A stretch of 64,000 nucleotides of DNA from an uncultured Cyclobacteriaceae bacterium (GCA_937146645.1 CAKZRQ010000012.1:306777-370776), one strand, 5' to 3'; counted from the stretch's first letter, positions 33,859 to 43,602 are shown. Notes: a model not told the origin generated them from the letters alone. Made by a program: numbers and translations.

Positions 33859-36800
33859 ATGGCTAGTTCAAACAAGAAAACCGTCAGAGAATTTGGGTTG
33901 TCTAGCCTCAGTGTGGACAATGCAACTTCTGTAGTTATCCTGACCTTAATTATTTCGGTTCTGGGACTCAGTGCCTATAGAACCATGCCGAAGGAAAGTT
34001 TTCCGGAGATCGTAATTCCAACTGTTTACGTAGGAACTCCTTACCCTGGAAATTCTCCAGTGGATATGGAAAACCTGATCACTCGTCCGATTGAGAAGGA
34101 ATTAAAGTCCTTGAATGATATTAAGGATATTACTTCGACTTCTGTCCAGGATTTTTCATCCATAGTGGTTGAATTTAACCCGGGTATAGAAATCACAAAG
34201 GCCCTTCAGGATGTAAAGGACGCGGTGGATAAGGCCAAGAGTGAACTTCCGACCGATCTGGATCAGGATCCAAATGTCTTAGAGGTCAATACATCTGATT
34301 TCCCAATCATGAATGTTAACATCTCAGGGGATTATTCTGAAACTGAGCTAAAAAAGTTCGGTGAATACCTTGAGGACGAAATTGAAAAACTGAGTGAAAT
34401 TTCCAGTGCTGATCTGGCAGGAACTGTTGAACGTGAGATTCAAATTAACGCGAACCCATATAAAATGGAGGCCGTTGGTGTCAGCTTTAATGACATTGCT
34501 CAAGCCATTCAGCAGGAGAATGTGACGATCTCAGGTGGTAATATTCGGGCTGGTGATTTCCAAAGAACTCTTCGTGTTGACGGAGAATTCACTGATCCGA
34601 TGCAGCTTGAAAATATCATTGTTAAGACGGATAATCAGAAGATTGTCTATTTGAGAGATGTGGCTCAAGTTAAGGATACCTATAAGGACCGAGCTACCTA
34701 TGCCCGAAGTAAAAATCTACCAGTAGTGACCATTAATGTGGTCAAGAGATCAGGTGAAAACTTGCTTGATGCAGCTGATAAAATCAAGGAGCTGATCGAT
34801 GAAACTCAGGCAAACAGGTTCCCACCAGACTTAGAAATCACGATTACAAATGACCAGTCCAAGCAGACTAGACTTCAGGTTAGTGACCTGGAGAACTCCA
34901 TCATTTTCGGGGTAATCCTGGTGGTTTTGGTTTTGATGTTTTTCCTGGGTTTCAGAAATGCGCTTTTCGTGGGTATTGCGATTCCGCTTTCCATGTTTAT
35001 TTCATTCCTAATTCTAAATGCATTTGGAATCACCTTGAACCTAATGGTTCTATTTTCTTTGATTCTTGCATTGGGGATGCTCGTGGATAATGGGATTGTG
35101 GTAGTGGAGAATGTATATCGATTGATGTCCGAAGGAAAGCCTGCGATTCAGGCTGCTAAAGAGGGTGTTGGTGAAGTGGCTTGGCCGATTATCACATCTA
35201 CAATGACTACCCTTGCTGCGTTCTTGCCACTGGCATTTTGGAATGATTTAATCGGGGAGTTTATGAAATTCCTGCCAATCACTTTGATCATCGTTCTTTC
35301 TTCATCTCTTTTTGTGGCTTTGGTAATCAACCCCGTTTTGACATCTCTTTTCATGAAAGTGGAAGACGTAATGAAGGAGAAGCCGAAGAGAAAAGGTCTT
35401 ATCGTGGCCAGCGTTCTTGCTATCCTTTCAGTGATTTTCTACCTGGTTGGAGTGACTGCCCTTGGTTCATTGTTGGCGGTAGCTTCCATCTTGACACTCT
35501 TTAATCTTTTCGTACTTCGCAAAGCCATCAAATGGTTCCAAACTGTATTTCTGGTAAGGCTTGAAAACATATATGAATCTACCTTGAAGTATGCTCTTAC
35601 CGGTTTTAGACCTTATGCATTCTTTGGAGGAACGTTTGTTCTTTTGATTGCTGCGATCATGATCTTCTTTGTGAGATCACCCAAGGTTCTTTTCTTCCCA
35701 GACAATCAACCTCAATTGGTGAATGTCTTTGTAGAGTTCCCGATCGGAACTGATATCGAAGCTACCAATGACTTTGTCGATGAAATGGAGGATGAAGTAA
35801 TGGTCGCGTTGGCTGACTATCAGGATATTTTGGAATCTGTGATTACCCAAGTCGGCGAAGGAACAGGTGATCCAACGGAAGGTCCATCTAACGAGGCAAC
35901 GCCTCACAAGGCCAAGATTACAATTGGATTCGTAGATTATATCGATCGTCAAGGGGTAAACACAAACCTTGCGATGGAAGAAATCAGAAGTCTGGTTGAG
36001 AAATACCCTGGAGTCCTAATTACCGTCAACAAACAAACCAATGGACCTCCGGTAGGTAAGCCGATTAACCTTGAATTTGTAGGAGAAGATTACGAGCAGC
36101 TTATTGAATTTGTGGGGCAAACTCAGGAATTTATTGAGCAGCAGAATATCCCTGGAATTGAAGAATTGAAGACGGATCTTTCTCTTGGAAATCCTGAATT
36201 GATTATCAATGTGGACCGAGATAAGGCAAGACGATTTGGTCTTTCTACTTCGACCATTGCCACAGATTTGAGAACCTCTCTCTTTGGTTTAGAGGTTTCG
36301 AAATACAAGGAAGGCGAAGATGATTATCCGATTCAGCTAAGACTGGATGAGAATTATCGATATGATGTGAGTACCCTTGTAAATAAGAAAATCGGTTTCA
36401 GAGATAAGTTTGGTACCAAAAGAGAAGTGCCTATATCGGCTGTAGCTGACATTGAGTATGGATCTACTTATGGTTCTGTGAAGCGAAAAGATCTGGAGAA
36501 GGCAATTACACTTTACTCCAATGTCTTAGATGGGTATAACCCGACTGAAATCAATCAGCAAATTCAGGCTTCCTTGGCTAGCTTCGACGTACCGGATGGG
36601 ATTTCTGTAAAGTTTACGGGAGAGCAAGAAGAGCAAGCTAAATCCATGGCGTTCCTTGTTCAAGCCCTTTTGATTGCTGTTTCTATGATCTTCTTGATCA
36701 TCGTAGCTCAGTTTAACTCGGTAACTACACCATTCATTATTATGGCCTCTGTCGTCTTGAGTACAATTGGTGTATTCCTTGGTTTGACAATATTTAACAT

Positions 36801-37260
36801 GGAGTTCGTTGTGATCATGACAGGGATTGGAATCATCTCTCTGGCAGGGGTTGTGGTGAACAATGCAATTGTATTGATTGACTATACAAACCTGGTGAGA
36901 ACTAGAAAACGAGCCGAGCTTGGAATAGCCGACGGGGAGTCATTATCCTTTGAAGATTTGACTATGAGCATCGTAGAGTCAGGAAAGACACGTTTGAGAC
37001 CGGTATTGCTTACTGCGATTACAACGGTACTTGGATTGATTCCTCTTGCGATAGGTATGAATATAAATTTTGGAAGTTTGCTGTCTTCATTTGATCCTCA
37101 GTTTTACATCGGAGGAGATAATGCAGATTTCTGGGGTCCGATGGCCTGGACGGTAATTTTCGGGCTAACCTTTGCAACCTTCCTTACGTTAGTAATTGTA
37201 CCGGTTATGTACTTGCTGACGGATCGGATGAATTTGAAGATTCGCAAATTGAGAGCATAA
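33859..37260 (+). CDS. RND superfamily efflux permease (AcrB/MexB-like)
   Basis: The 1133-residue protein has the doubled RND plan: a helix followed by a periplasmic loop (about 40-340), six helices, a second large loop (about 630-900) and five more helices. TM4 contains SLILALGMLVDNGIVVVENVYR with the proton-relay Asp residues, and TM10-11 contains GIISLAGVVVNNAIVLIDYT. PYPGNSPVDMENLITRPIEKEL is the hallmark of the first loop. About 80 residues longer than AcrB, it has a lengthened membrane part (residues 500-580). It exports a lipophilic compound or drug by proton antiport. A terminator follows. Confidence 0.95.
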   Translation: MASSNKKTVREFGLSSLSVDNATSVVILTLIISVLGLSAYRTMPKESFPEIVIPTVYVGTPYPGNSPVDMENLITRPIEKELKSLNDIKDITSTSVQDFSSIVVEFNPGIEITKALQDVKDAVDKAKSELPTDLDQDPNVLEVNTSDFPIMNVNISGDYSETELKKFGEYLEDEIEKLSEISSADLAGTVEREIQINANPYKMEAVGVSFNDIAQAIQQENVTISGGNIRAGDFQRTLRVDGEFTDPMQLENIIVKTDNQKIVYLRDVAQVKDTYKDRATYARSKNLPVVTINVVKRSGENLLDAADKIKELIDETQANRFPPDLEITITNDQSKQTRLQVSDLENSIIFGVILVVLVLMFFLGFRNALFVGIAIPLSMFISFLILNAFGITLNLMVLFSLILALGMLVDNGIVVVENVYRLMSEGKPAIQAAKEGVGEVAWPIITSTMTTLAAFLPLAFWNDLIGEFMKFLPITLIIVLSSSLFVALVINPVLTSLFMKVEDVMKEKPKRKGLIVASVLAILSVIFYLVGVTALGSLLAVASILTLFNLFVLRKAIKWFQTVFLVRLENIYESTLKYALTGFRPYAFFGGTFVLLIAAIMIFFVRSPKVLFFPDNQPQLVNVFVEFPIGTDIEATNDFVDEMEDEVMVALADYQDILESVITQVGEGTGDPTEGPSNEATPHKAKITIGFVDYIDRQGVNTNLAMEEIRSLVEKYPGVLITVNKQTNGPPVGKPINLEFVGEDYEQLIEFVGQTQEFIEQQNIPGIEELKTDLSLGNPELIINVDRDKARRFGLSTSTIATDLRTSLFGLEVSKYKEGEDDYPIQLRLDENYRYDVSTLVNKKIGFRDKFGTKREVPISAVADIEYGSTYGSVKRKDLEKAITLYSNVLDGYNPTEINQQIQASLASFDVPDGISVKFTGEQEEQAKSMAFLVQALLIAVSMIFLIIVAQFNSVTTPFIIMASVVLSTIGVFLGLTIFNMEFVVIMTGIGIISLAGVVVNNAIVLIDYTNLVRTRKRAELGIADGESLSFEDLTMSIVESGKTRLRPVLLTAITTVLGLIPLAIGMNINFGSLLSSFDPQFYIGGDNADFWGPMAWTVIFGLTFATFLTLVIVPVMYLLTDRMNLKIRKLRA

Positions 37261-37289
37261 TCGAATTAAGGTTGGTGGTTTTTTTTATT

Positions 37290-37324
37290 AACCTCCGAGG
37301 CATTGCTTCGGAGGTTTTTATTTG
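37290..37324 (+). terminator. Rho-independent terminator of the RND operon
   Basis: AACCTCCGA (37290-37298) and TCGGAGGTT (37308-37316) form a perfect 9-bp stem around a 9-nt loop, followed by a T run. It lies 30 nt after the permease stop. Confidence 0.88.
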
Positions 37325-37382
37325 CCTTTTTTCTCTTTAATTCAAAGATTCCATAATTTCGTAGACCCAAATTTGAATAGAG

Positions 37383-37898
37383 ATGGAAGACTTGAAATGG
37401 TATGTGATGTATACTACCTCCAGATCCGAGAAGAAAGTAGCTAATCGACTTCTGGAGCGAGGATGGGAGGTTTATTTACCTATTGTGGAAGAGCTTCGAC
37501 AATGGTCTGATCGAAAAAAGAAAGTGCAGAAGGCCCTCTTTAATGGGTACGTCTTTGTTAAGACTCGCAGAGATCAGCTTTGGGAATGTTTACAGGTCCC
37601 CGGTGCGGTGAAATTCGTTCACTTTTCAGGAGAACATGCTACTATTGATGAGCGAGTAATCGATGTGATCAAAAGGGTAGTGGAGACCGGAGTAGATATA
37701 GAAACTGATGGCTCTGAAATTGCCCCTGGAGAGCAAGTTAAGGTCATCGCCGGACCACTTCAGCATATGACAGGCGAATGCATAGAAAAAGGTAATAAGG
37801 ATTACTTCGTGATTCGTGTACCAGGAATTGATCAAAACATGTTGATCAATGTTCCTAGAAAATTTCTTGAAGTAGTCAAGTCAAAATCCCGAGTTTAA
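37383..37898 (+). CDS. UpxY/RfaH-type NusG paralogue (transcription antiterminator)
   Basis: The 171-residue protein has an N-terminal NGN domain (KWYVMYTTSRSEKKVANRLL, FNGYVFVKTRRDQLWECLQV) and a C-terminal KOW domain (IAPGEQVKVIAGPLQHMTGE). It is about 170 residues, shorter than NusG, and the WYVMYTTSRSEKKV start is the mark of Bacteroidota UpxY proteins. Those usually stand at the head of capsule or exopolysaccharide loci and let RNA polymerase read through them. Here the neighbours are unrelated: an RND operon and a convergent barrel protein whose gene overlaps its stop by 4 nt. It is an orphan copy. Confidence 0.88.
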   Translation: MEDLKWYVMYTTSRSEKKVANRLLERGWEVYLPIVEELRQWSDRKKKVQKALFNGYVFVKTRRDQLWECLQVPGAVKFVHFSGEHATIDERVIDVIKRVVETGVDIETDGSEIAPGEQVKVIAGPLQHMTGECIEKGNKDYFVIRVPGIDQNMLINVPRKFLEVVKSKSRV

Positions 37899-38605
37899 TT
37901 CCCTGCGAGAGACTTTGGAATGAAGTACCTGCGATAAACTATCTGGGCCTGGAAGAGATGATCGCCCCATCTGTTGAAGCCAATGTTTCCGTCCAGATTA
38001 TCTGTAAATGTAAAGAGTGCAGTTCCTTCTCCTGCAATATCAGAGTAAGGTCCAATCTTTATGCTTAATCCAGCACGAACAGGTACAAAACCTGTTGTTA
38101 TGGAATTATCTGTTGGTCGCTCCTCCTCACTGAAAGATTTTTTTTGTTCAGTTTGAGTAAACATGACACCGAGTCCAGCACCTCCATAAAAGTTTACTTT
38201 ACTTCGATAAATATGATTATCAAAGGAAACTAAATTGAATGTGGGCATCACATCAAAATAGACTGATGAACCTTTGGCAGTGAAGGAGGATCCGTTTAAA
38301 AACCACTCATCTCGGGCTTTAGTAGAGGGGTTCCCACCACTCTCGATCCACTGAATTCCAAGGGTAGCTCTTAAATCAATAACTGGGGTCATCCGCTTGA
38401 TTACAGAGGCTGAAATTGAAGGCTTTATCGCAAAATCAAAATCACGATACTGGCCTCCATTATCAAGGTAGGCAAAGGAGGGGCCTACTCCGATGGACAC
38501 TATATGATTACGGGATATTCTTTCTTTATAGAAGTTTTGTCCAAAGGAATCTAAAGTGCTGAAGCACAATAAACTGCAAACAAGAATAGCGAATAGTTTT
38601 TTCAT
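37895..38605 (-). CDS. Outer-membrane beta-barrel protein
   Basis: The 236-residue protein has a signal peptide (LLCFSTLDSFGQ). Alternating amphipathic strands follow, such as NHIVSIGVGPSFAYLDN, KVNFYGGAGLGVMFTQ and GFVPVRAGLSIKIG, and the chain ends with aromatic residues in AQIVYRRYFIPKSL. This matches porin-like eight-strand barrels of the OmpW/outer membrane beta-barrel families. The partner or substrate is unknown. It has a likely promoter at 38667-38674. Confidence 0.75.
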   Translation of the reverse strand: MKKLFAILVCSLLCFSTLDSFGQNFYKERISRNHIVSIGVGPSFAYLDNGGQYRDFDFAIKPSISASVIKRMTPVIDLRATLGIQWIESGGNPSTKARDEWFLNGSSFTAKGSSVYFDVMPTFNLVSFDNHIYRSKVNFYGGAGLGVMFTQTEQKKSFSEEERPTDNSITTGFVPVRAGLSIKIGPYSDIAGEGTALFTFTDNLDGNIGFNRWGDHLFQAQIVYRRYFIPKSLAGN

Positions 38606-38666
38606 CAGAAGGAGCCTTAAGAGGTCTTGCTTTTGCTTGATTTTCAGGGCACAAGAAATATGCCAG

Positions 38667-38674
38667 CAAAAGTA
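38667..38674 (-). promoter_or_regulatory. Candidate -7 element for the beta-barrel gene
   Basis: TACTTTTG on the minus strand fits TAnnTTTG, 61 nt upstream of the ATG at 38605. No clean TTTG is seen at the -33 position. Confidence 0.45.
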
Positions 38675-38719
38675 ATTGACTTTTCACTTAAAACTTGGAT
38701 TTACTAGAAATATTGTATT

Positions 38720-38908
38720 TCAATCCTCTTCAAATGCTTTTTGAATGTCCTCTTCTGTGGTCTTTAACTTGGCCTTACAGTCTTTGACTAGCTGAGCGGC
38801 TTCTTTTACCAGTTTTGATAACTCATCCACTCCTTTTTCACCAGATTCCAATTGAGATTGAATTTCCTGAAGTCGGCTAAGTGCCTCGGCATAGTTTAGT
38901 TTACTCAT
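38720..38908 (-). CDS. xseB: Exodeoxyribonuclease VII small subunit
   Basis: The 62-residue protein is a short helical hairpin: LNYAEALSRLQEIQSQLESG and VDELSKLVKEAAQLVKDCKA. This is the XseB pattern, with the usual acidic C-terminus. It binds the coiled coil of XseA and activates the enzyme that degrades single-stranded DNA from both ends. Its start overlaps the xseA stop by 8 nt, giving translational coupling. Confidence 0.9.
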   Translation of the reverse strand: MSKLNYAEALSRLQEIQSQLESGEKGVDELSKLVKEAAQLVKDCKAKLKTTEEDIQKAFEED

Positions 38909-40148
38909 GGCTTTTTACTTTTTTTACCTCACTGTCTATGGTCTTCGAAAGTGTATAAGTTTTAATAGAATCCCCGGGTTCGATATTCACTTTATTGATC
39001 GGAACGCCATCCAATTCTGTTCTAGAATACCCTCTTTTCATTATCGAAGCCGGATTGAGGTTTTGGATTGTGCTCTCAATTTGTGAAAGTTCCAAAGACC
39101 TTAACTGTAGTTGATTCTTAGAAATCAATTCAATTTGACTCCCTAAAGAATTTACTTTCTCAAGGCTGGATTGGGTCAATCTTTCAGAAACACCTTGGAT
39201 GCTTTTGAGAAAATTGTCCAGACGGGTCTGTTCAAACTGAAAATGGCTTCTCGTCAATCTTTCGATTTGGATTGAAGCTATTCTTAGGTTTTCCTCATAC
39301 TCCCGAAAGCTGCTGAGGACAAATTCAGCAACAGCGGTTGGTGTTTTCAATGGAGTATGTGCCACCAGATCAGCTACCGTTTCATCTCTTTCGTGACCAA
39401 TTCCAGTCAATACCGGAAATCTCATCGTAGCTATTCTTTGCGATAGCCCATATTCATCGAAGCAATCCAAATCCAGCTGTGCCCCACCTCCTCTGATAAT
39501 TACGACCGCGTTGAACTGATAACTCATTGCATCAATTTCTGATGCATCTAAGGCCTGAATAATACTTTTTGAAGCGGTGTTTCCCTGTAGCGTAGCCTGA
39601 TAAAGCTTATGATAGACCTTAAATCCAGAAGAATTAGACTCAAGCTGCCTGACAAAATCCTGATAACCTGCCGCCGAGGAGCTACTGATGATAGCTACTC
39701 TTTGGATGACGGGAGGGAGTGGAATTTCAGAGTTTAAATTGATCAGCCCTTCTTTAGAAAGTCTGTCAATGGTTTCCTGTTTGATGCGTGCTCTCTCACC
39801 CAAGGAGAATGAAGCATCGATATCCTTAACATTCGCACTGAGGCCGTAAACGGGGTGAAAAGTAACTGCAACTTTGGCAAGGACTTTCATTCCAGTTTTT
39901 AAACTGGTCCCCGTCATTTCTTGAAATCTTTGGCTGATTTCTCGATAGCTAAATGCCCAGATATTTGATCTAATTTTGGCTAGAATGGAATTCCCAGACT
40001 TTTCCACCAGCTCAAAATAAGCATGGCCCTGACCAGCCACGCGAAAATCAGTCAATTCACCAACCACCCAATAAGTAGGTTCCAGATTATCTTCAAGTGA
40101 AGACTTAATCAGAGAGTTTAATTGGGAGATGGACAGGGCATTTTGCAC
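38901..40148 (-). CDS. xseA: Exodeoxyribonuclease VII large subunit, GTG start
   Basis: The 415-residue protein starts with GTG at 40148, one nucleotide from the dapA stop. It has an N-terminal OB fold (YWVVGELTDFRVAGQGHAYF) and the catalytic region with IRGGGAQLDLDCFDEYGL and GIGHERDETVADLVAHTPLKTPTA. A long coiled-coil arm follows. With XseB it forms the single-strand-specific nuclease of repair. The gene order dapA-xseA-xseB forms a tight operon. Confidence 0.95.
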   Translation of the reverse strand: MQNALSISQLNSLIKSSLEDNLEPTYWVVGELTDFRVAGQGHAYFELVEKSGNSILAKIRSNIWAFSYREISQRFQEMTGTSLKTGMKVLAKVAVTFHPVYGLSANVKDIDASFSLGERARIKQETIDRLSKEGLINLNSEIPLPPVIQRVAIISSSSAAGYQDFVRQLESNSSGFKVYHKLYQATLQGNTASKSIIQALDASEIDAMSYQFNAVVIIRGGGAQLDLDCFDEYGLSQRIATMRFPVLTGIGHERDETVADLVAHTPLKTPTAVAEFVLSSFREYEENLRIASIQIERLTRSHFQFEQTRLDNFLKSIQGVSERLTQSSLEKVNSLGSQIELISKNQLQLRSLELSQIESTIQNLNPASIMKRGYSRTELDGVPINKVNIEPGDSIKTYTLSKTIDSEVKKVKSHE

Positions 40149-40149
40149 A

Positions 40150-41001
40150 CTAAAGGAGACTTTTGATTTTCTGATCTAGTTCTGCTGTGGCTCGAAGCAA
40201 AGGTAGTCTCACCTGATCTCCGCAAATCCCCAGATGCTTTAAGAGGTTCTTAAGTCCAACAGGATTGCTTTCTGCGTACATCCATTCATTGAATTTATCC
40301 ACTTCAGCAAGCCCTTCATTTTTTTCAGAGTCAGAGCCGTGACACATCTTTCTGAATTCCTCCGGAATGGCATTAGCCAAAACTGAAATTATTCCATCAC
40401 CGCCGAGCTCATTTATAGCGACCGTCATAGCGTCATCACCGGAGATGAGAAGAAAACCTTCAGGTCTTTGGGAAGCAATTTTTCTGCATTGATCCAGCTT
40501 TCCACTGGCTTCCTTGATACCGATTATATTGGGATGTTTGGCCAGTGCCAAAGTGGTATCCGCTTCCATATTCGACATGGTCCTGCCTGGGATATTATAA
40601 AGAATAATTGGGAGGGGACTACTATCAGCTATCTTTTCAAAGTGAGCCTGAATGCCTGCCTGAGTAGGCTTATTGTAATATGGACTTACGGAAAGAATAG
40701 CATCCACTCCCTCTAAATTCGAATCTTGTATTTCGTCAATTACGGCTTGAGTACTGTTTCCACCGATGCCATAAACTATGGGTAGTCCGCTGGTATTGAA
40801 TTCTTTGGCTTTGGCCAAAACCTTAACTTTCTCATTCTTCGATAGAGTGGGCGCCTCACCTGTGGTACCCATGACCACTAAATAATCAGCCCCGCCATTA
40901 CTGACATGTGTGATTAGTCTCTTCAATCCATCAAAATCAATGGAAAGATCCTCGTTGAAGGGTGTAACCAAAGCGACTCCTGTACCGTAGAATTTATTCA
41001 T
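40150..41001 (-). CDS. dapA: 4-hydroxy-tetrahydrodipicolinate synthase
   Basis: The 283-residue TIM-barrel enzyme condenses pyruvate with aspartate semialdehyde, the first step of diaminopimelate and lysine synthesis. Signatures are GTTGEAPTLS, SPYYNKPTQ with the catalytic Tyr, and IIGIKEASGKLDQ with the Schiff-base Lys. Its length is standard and it acts in the cytosol. It stands between ligA (57-nt gap) and xseA (1-nt gap), so it is probably the first gene of the dapA-xseAB transcript. Confidence 0.95.
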   Translation of the reverse strand: MNKFYGTGVALVTPFNEDLSIDFDGLKRLITHVSNGGADYLVVMGTTGEAPTLSKNEKVKVLAKAKEFNTSGLPIVYGIGGNSTQAVIDEIQDSNLEGVDAILSVSPYYNKPTQAGIQAHFEKIADSSPLPIILYNIPGRTMSNMEADTTLALAKHPNIIGIKEASGKLDQCRKIASQRPEGFLLISGDDAMTVAINELGGDGIISVLANAIPEEFRKMCHGSDSEKNEGLAEVDKFNEWMYAESNPVGLKNLLKHLGICGDQVRLPLLRATAELDQKIKSLL

Positions 41002-41058
41002 GCTGAAAATTTCTCTTTTTAATTCAATTTTCCCAGAAATGGTTTAATGATACTGAAA

Positions 41059-43512
41059 TTACTTTCCAACCATCGCCAAGAATTCAGCCTCGGATATCAT
41101 GGGCACCCCAAGCTTTTCAGCCTTTTGCTTTTTGCTAGGTCCCATATCCGCTCCCTCAATGATGAAGTCAAGATTCTTCGATACGCTACTCACATATTGA
41201 CCGCCATGTGACTGAACAAATTCTTTAATTCCATCGCGTGAGAAGTTCTCTAATTTTCCACTCGCGAGAATTCTCTTTCCAGTGAGCTGATCACCAAGCT
41301 TCTGATTATCCTCTTCCGATATCTCAAAATTCAATCCGTGAGACTTTAGGGCTTCAATCGCATCCAGATTATCCTGGTCGGAAAAGAATTCCTTTAAGCT
41401 TTTTACCAAGGTTTCTCCCACGCCATTGATCTCCAGTAGCTTTTCCTCAGACGCCTCCCTCAAGGCTTCCAGGTTACCGAAATAGGTGGCTAGAATTTTA
41501 GCTGTATTTTCCCCAATGTTTCGAATTCCCAGCCCAAAAAGAACCTTGTCAAAAGGTTGAGCCTTGGAAGTATCTATTCCTTCGATCATGTTTTTGATCA
41601 CCCCTTCCTGGAAAGTATTCGCTTTCAGCTTTTTAATCTTTTCTCTGACTGAATCGCTCATTTCTAAATCCAACATGAGCATCATGCCGTGAACCGTTCC
41701 CTTTTTCTTACTGATTTCAGTAAGCTCTTCGATGGATACTCGCCGGCCTAAAAGCAAATCAAGAACCAATGCCACTGGTAGGTAATCCTCAAGCTTCGGG
41801 AACTCAGGGTGATCCTGAATGTGAGCTTGCAGATATTCCACCATTCCCGTGTTGCTTGGGACTTTCTTCTTCCAATTTCGGATAGCTTGCTTGAAAAGTT
41901 TCAGGGTTTCCTGGAAAGGCATTTCGGCATGCTCCTCCAGAAAATCATGGATTTGCTTCACCGAGATTCCATCCGTTAGTGCATACAGGGCCTTTTCTAC
42001 ACTGATATAAAGAAGTCCCTCACCCTCTTTTTCATATTGACCCTGAGACATCTCAAGGCCTAACAGGCTGGCCTGCTTGTCAGCTAAAGAATATAGATCT
42101 GAATAGTTTTTAATAAACCCTCTTTCGAGCAAAGCCCGAATTCTCTCAGACCCCATGGAGTCGATATCCATGGCTCTTTTGCTCACAAAATGCTCAATTC
42201 GCCCCAGAACCTGAGGTGGGCAACTTTTAGTATTTGGGCAGAAATGCTTGGCTTCGCCTTCTCTACGAACCAACTCGGTACCACACTCCGGACAGTGTGT
42301 AATGTATTGAATCGGCTGTGCGTTTTCTTTTCTTTGGGAAAGATCAACCGCAGTAATCTTGGGGATAATTTCTCCGCCTTTTTCCACATGAACGAAATCA
42401 CCTTCTCTGAGATCAAGCCTAAGGATTTCATTTGCATTATGAAGAGAAGCTCTTTTGACGGTAGTTCCCGCTAAGGATACAGGAGCCAAATTAGCCACAG
42501 GAGTAATCGCTCCTGTTCTTCCTACCTGATAAGTGACTGAGAGTAACTCAGTGATCGCACTTTCTGCCTTGTATTTATAAGCTATGGCCCATTTTGGAAT
42601 TTTGGCAGTGAATCCGAGTTCTTCTCTTTGATTGTAGTTATCGACCTTTAATACCGCTCCATCTGTCTCCAGGGGTAAAGAAAATCTCTTTTGGTCCCAT
42701 TCGCTGATGTACTCAATGGCTTCACTCATAGAGTCCACCTTTCGATATGTCGGGGACACATTGAAACCCCAATTTTCAATTAAGTGAATGGCGGCTTCAT
42801 GACTTTCAACCCCAATTTCATCTCCAAGCAATTGATAGAAATAGCAGTTCAACCTTCGCTTAGCCACAACGCCGCTGTCCTGCATTTTCAAGGTGCCAGA
42901 AGCAGTATTTCTCGGGTTAGCTAATAATGCCTCACCGGCTGCTGCTTTTTCAGCATTTATCTTTTCAAATTCAGAAACCGGTAAGAAAATCTCTCCTCGA
43001 ACTTCAAACTTTGCCGGAACGTTCTCATGATCAATTCTCAATGGAATATTCCTGATGGTTTTCACATTCTCCGTGACATTATCTCCTTTGAAACCATCAC
43101 CTCTAGTTACCGCCCTGATCAGCTCTCCGTTTTCATAAACCAATGAAATTGCCACTCCATCAAACTTTAGCTCACAGAAGTACTCATAAGCTTTGGTTCC
43201 AAGACCTTTTTCTACTCTTTCATCGAAAGCTTGTAATTCCTCGAGGGTATAAGTGTTGCCCAGAGACAGCATTCGCGTTTCATGCTCCACCGTTTCGAAC
43301 TCCTTGGTAATCGTTCCACCAACTCTTTGCGAGGGGCTATCTGATTTTAGCAGCTCAGGAAATTCTTCTTCCAATCCAATTAGCTCATTCAGTAATTGAT
43401 CAAATTCATAATCGGATATTTCTGATTTACTCTCCTGATAGTATAGCTGATTGTGGTGATTGATCTGCTTGGAAAGCTCTTCGATTCTGGACTGCGCCTC
43501 TTGTCTGGTCAT
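41059..43512 (-). CDS. ligA: NAD-dependent DNA ligase with an extra domain of about 145 residues
   Basis: I use ATG 43512 (817 residues), since family members begin like MTRQEAQSRIEELSKQINHH; an upstream extension adds a non-homologous hydrophobic leader. The adenylation domain has CELKFDGVAI with catalytic Lys116. An OB fold, the zinc finger (Cys407, 410, 425, 431), helix-hairpin-helix repeats and a C-terminal BRCT (about 742-817) follow. The usual length is about 670 residues. Here about 145 residues (roughly 488-632) are inserted after LLGLE in the HhH domain, before the continuation FQEGVIKNMIEGIDTSK. Without them the protein is canonical. Frame and coding texture continue unbroken through the insert. 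Confidence 0.95.
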   Translation of the reverse strand: MTRQEAQSRIEELSKQINHHNQLYYQESKSEISDYEFDQLLNELIGLEEEFPELLKSDSPSQRVGGTITKEFETVEHETRMLSLGNTYTLEELQAFDERVEKGLGTKAYEYFCELKFDGVAISLVYENGELIRAVTRGDGFKGDNVTENVKTIRNIPLRIDHENVPAKFEVRGEIFLPVSEFEKINAEKAAAGEALLANPRNTASGTLKMQDSGVVAKRRLNCYFYQLLGDEIGVESHEAAIHLIENWGFNVSPTYRKVDSMSEAIEYISEWDQKRFSLPLETDGAVLKVDNYNQREELGFTAKIPKWAIAYKYKAESAITELLSVTYQVGRTGAITPVANLAPVSLAGTTVKRASLHNANEILRLDLREGDFVHVEKGGEIIPKITAVDLSQRKENAQPIQYITHCPECGTELVRREGEAKHFCPNTKSCPPQVLGRIEHFVSKRAMDIDSMGSERIRALLERGFIKNYSDLYSLADKQASLLGLEMSQGQYEKEGEGLLYISVEKALYALTDGISVKQIHDFLEEHAEMPFQETLKLFKQAIRNWKKKVPSNTGMVEYLQAHIQDHPEFPKLEDYLPVALVLDLLLGRRVSIEELTEISKKKGTVHGMMLMLDLEMSDSVREKIKKLKANTFQEGVIKNMIEGIDTSKAQPFDKVLFGLGIRNIGENTAKILATYFGNLEALREASEEKLLEINGVGETLVKSLKEFFSDQDNLDAIEALKSHGLNFEISEEDNQKLGDQLTGKRILASGKLENFSRDGIKEFVQSHGGQYVSSVSKNLDFIIEGADMGPSKKQKAEKLGVPMISEAEFLAMVGK

Positions 43513-43588
43513 TTTTGTGGTATTGGGAGGGTAAAAATACAATTTGAGTACACAAAGGACAATCAATTAAACCTTCTAAATACCGCTC

Positions 43589-43602
43589 TTGGATTAATCC
43601 AA
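43589..43602. promoter_or_regulatory. Palindrome upstream of the second TetR gene
   Basis: TTGGATTAATCCAA is a perfect 14-nt palindrome, extended by CTC and GAG with a 2-nt shift on one side. It lies 20 nt upstream of the -7 element TATCTTTG (43622-43629), i.e. in the region where RNA polymerase binds, and it could be the operator of the autoregulated TetR gene at 43646 or of ligA, whose start is 77 nt away on the other side. Confidence 0.5.
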
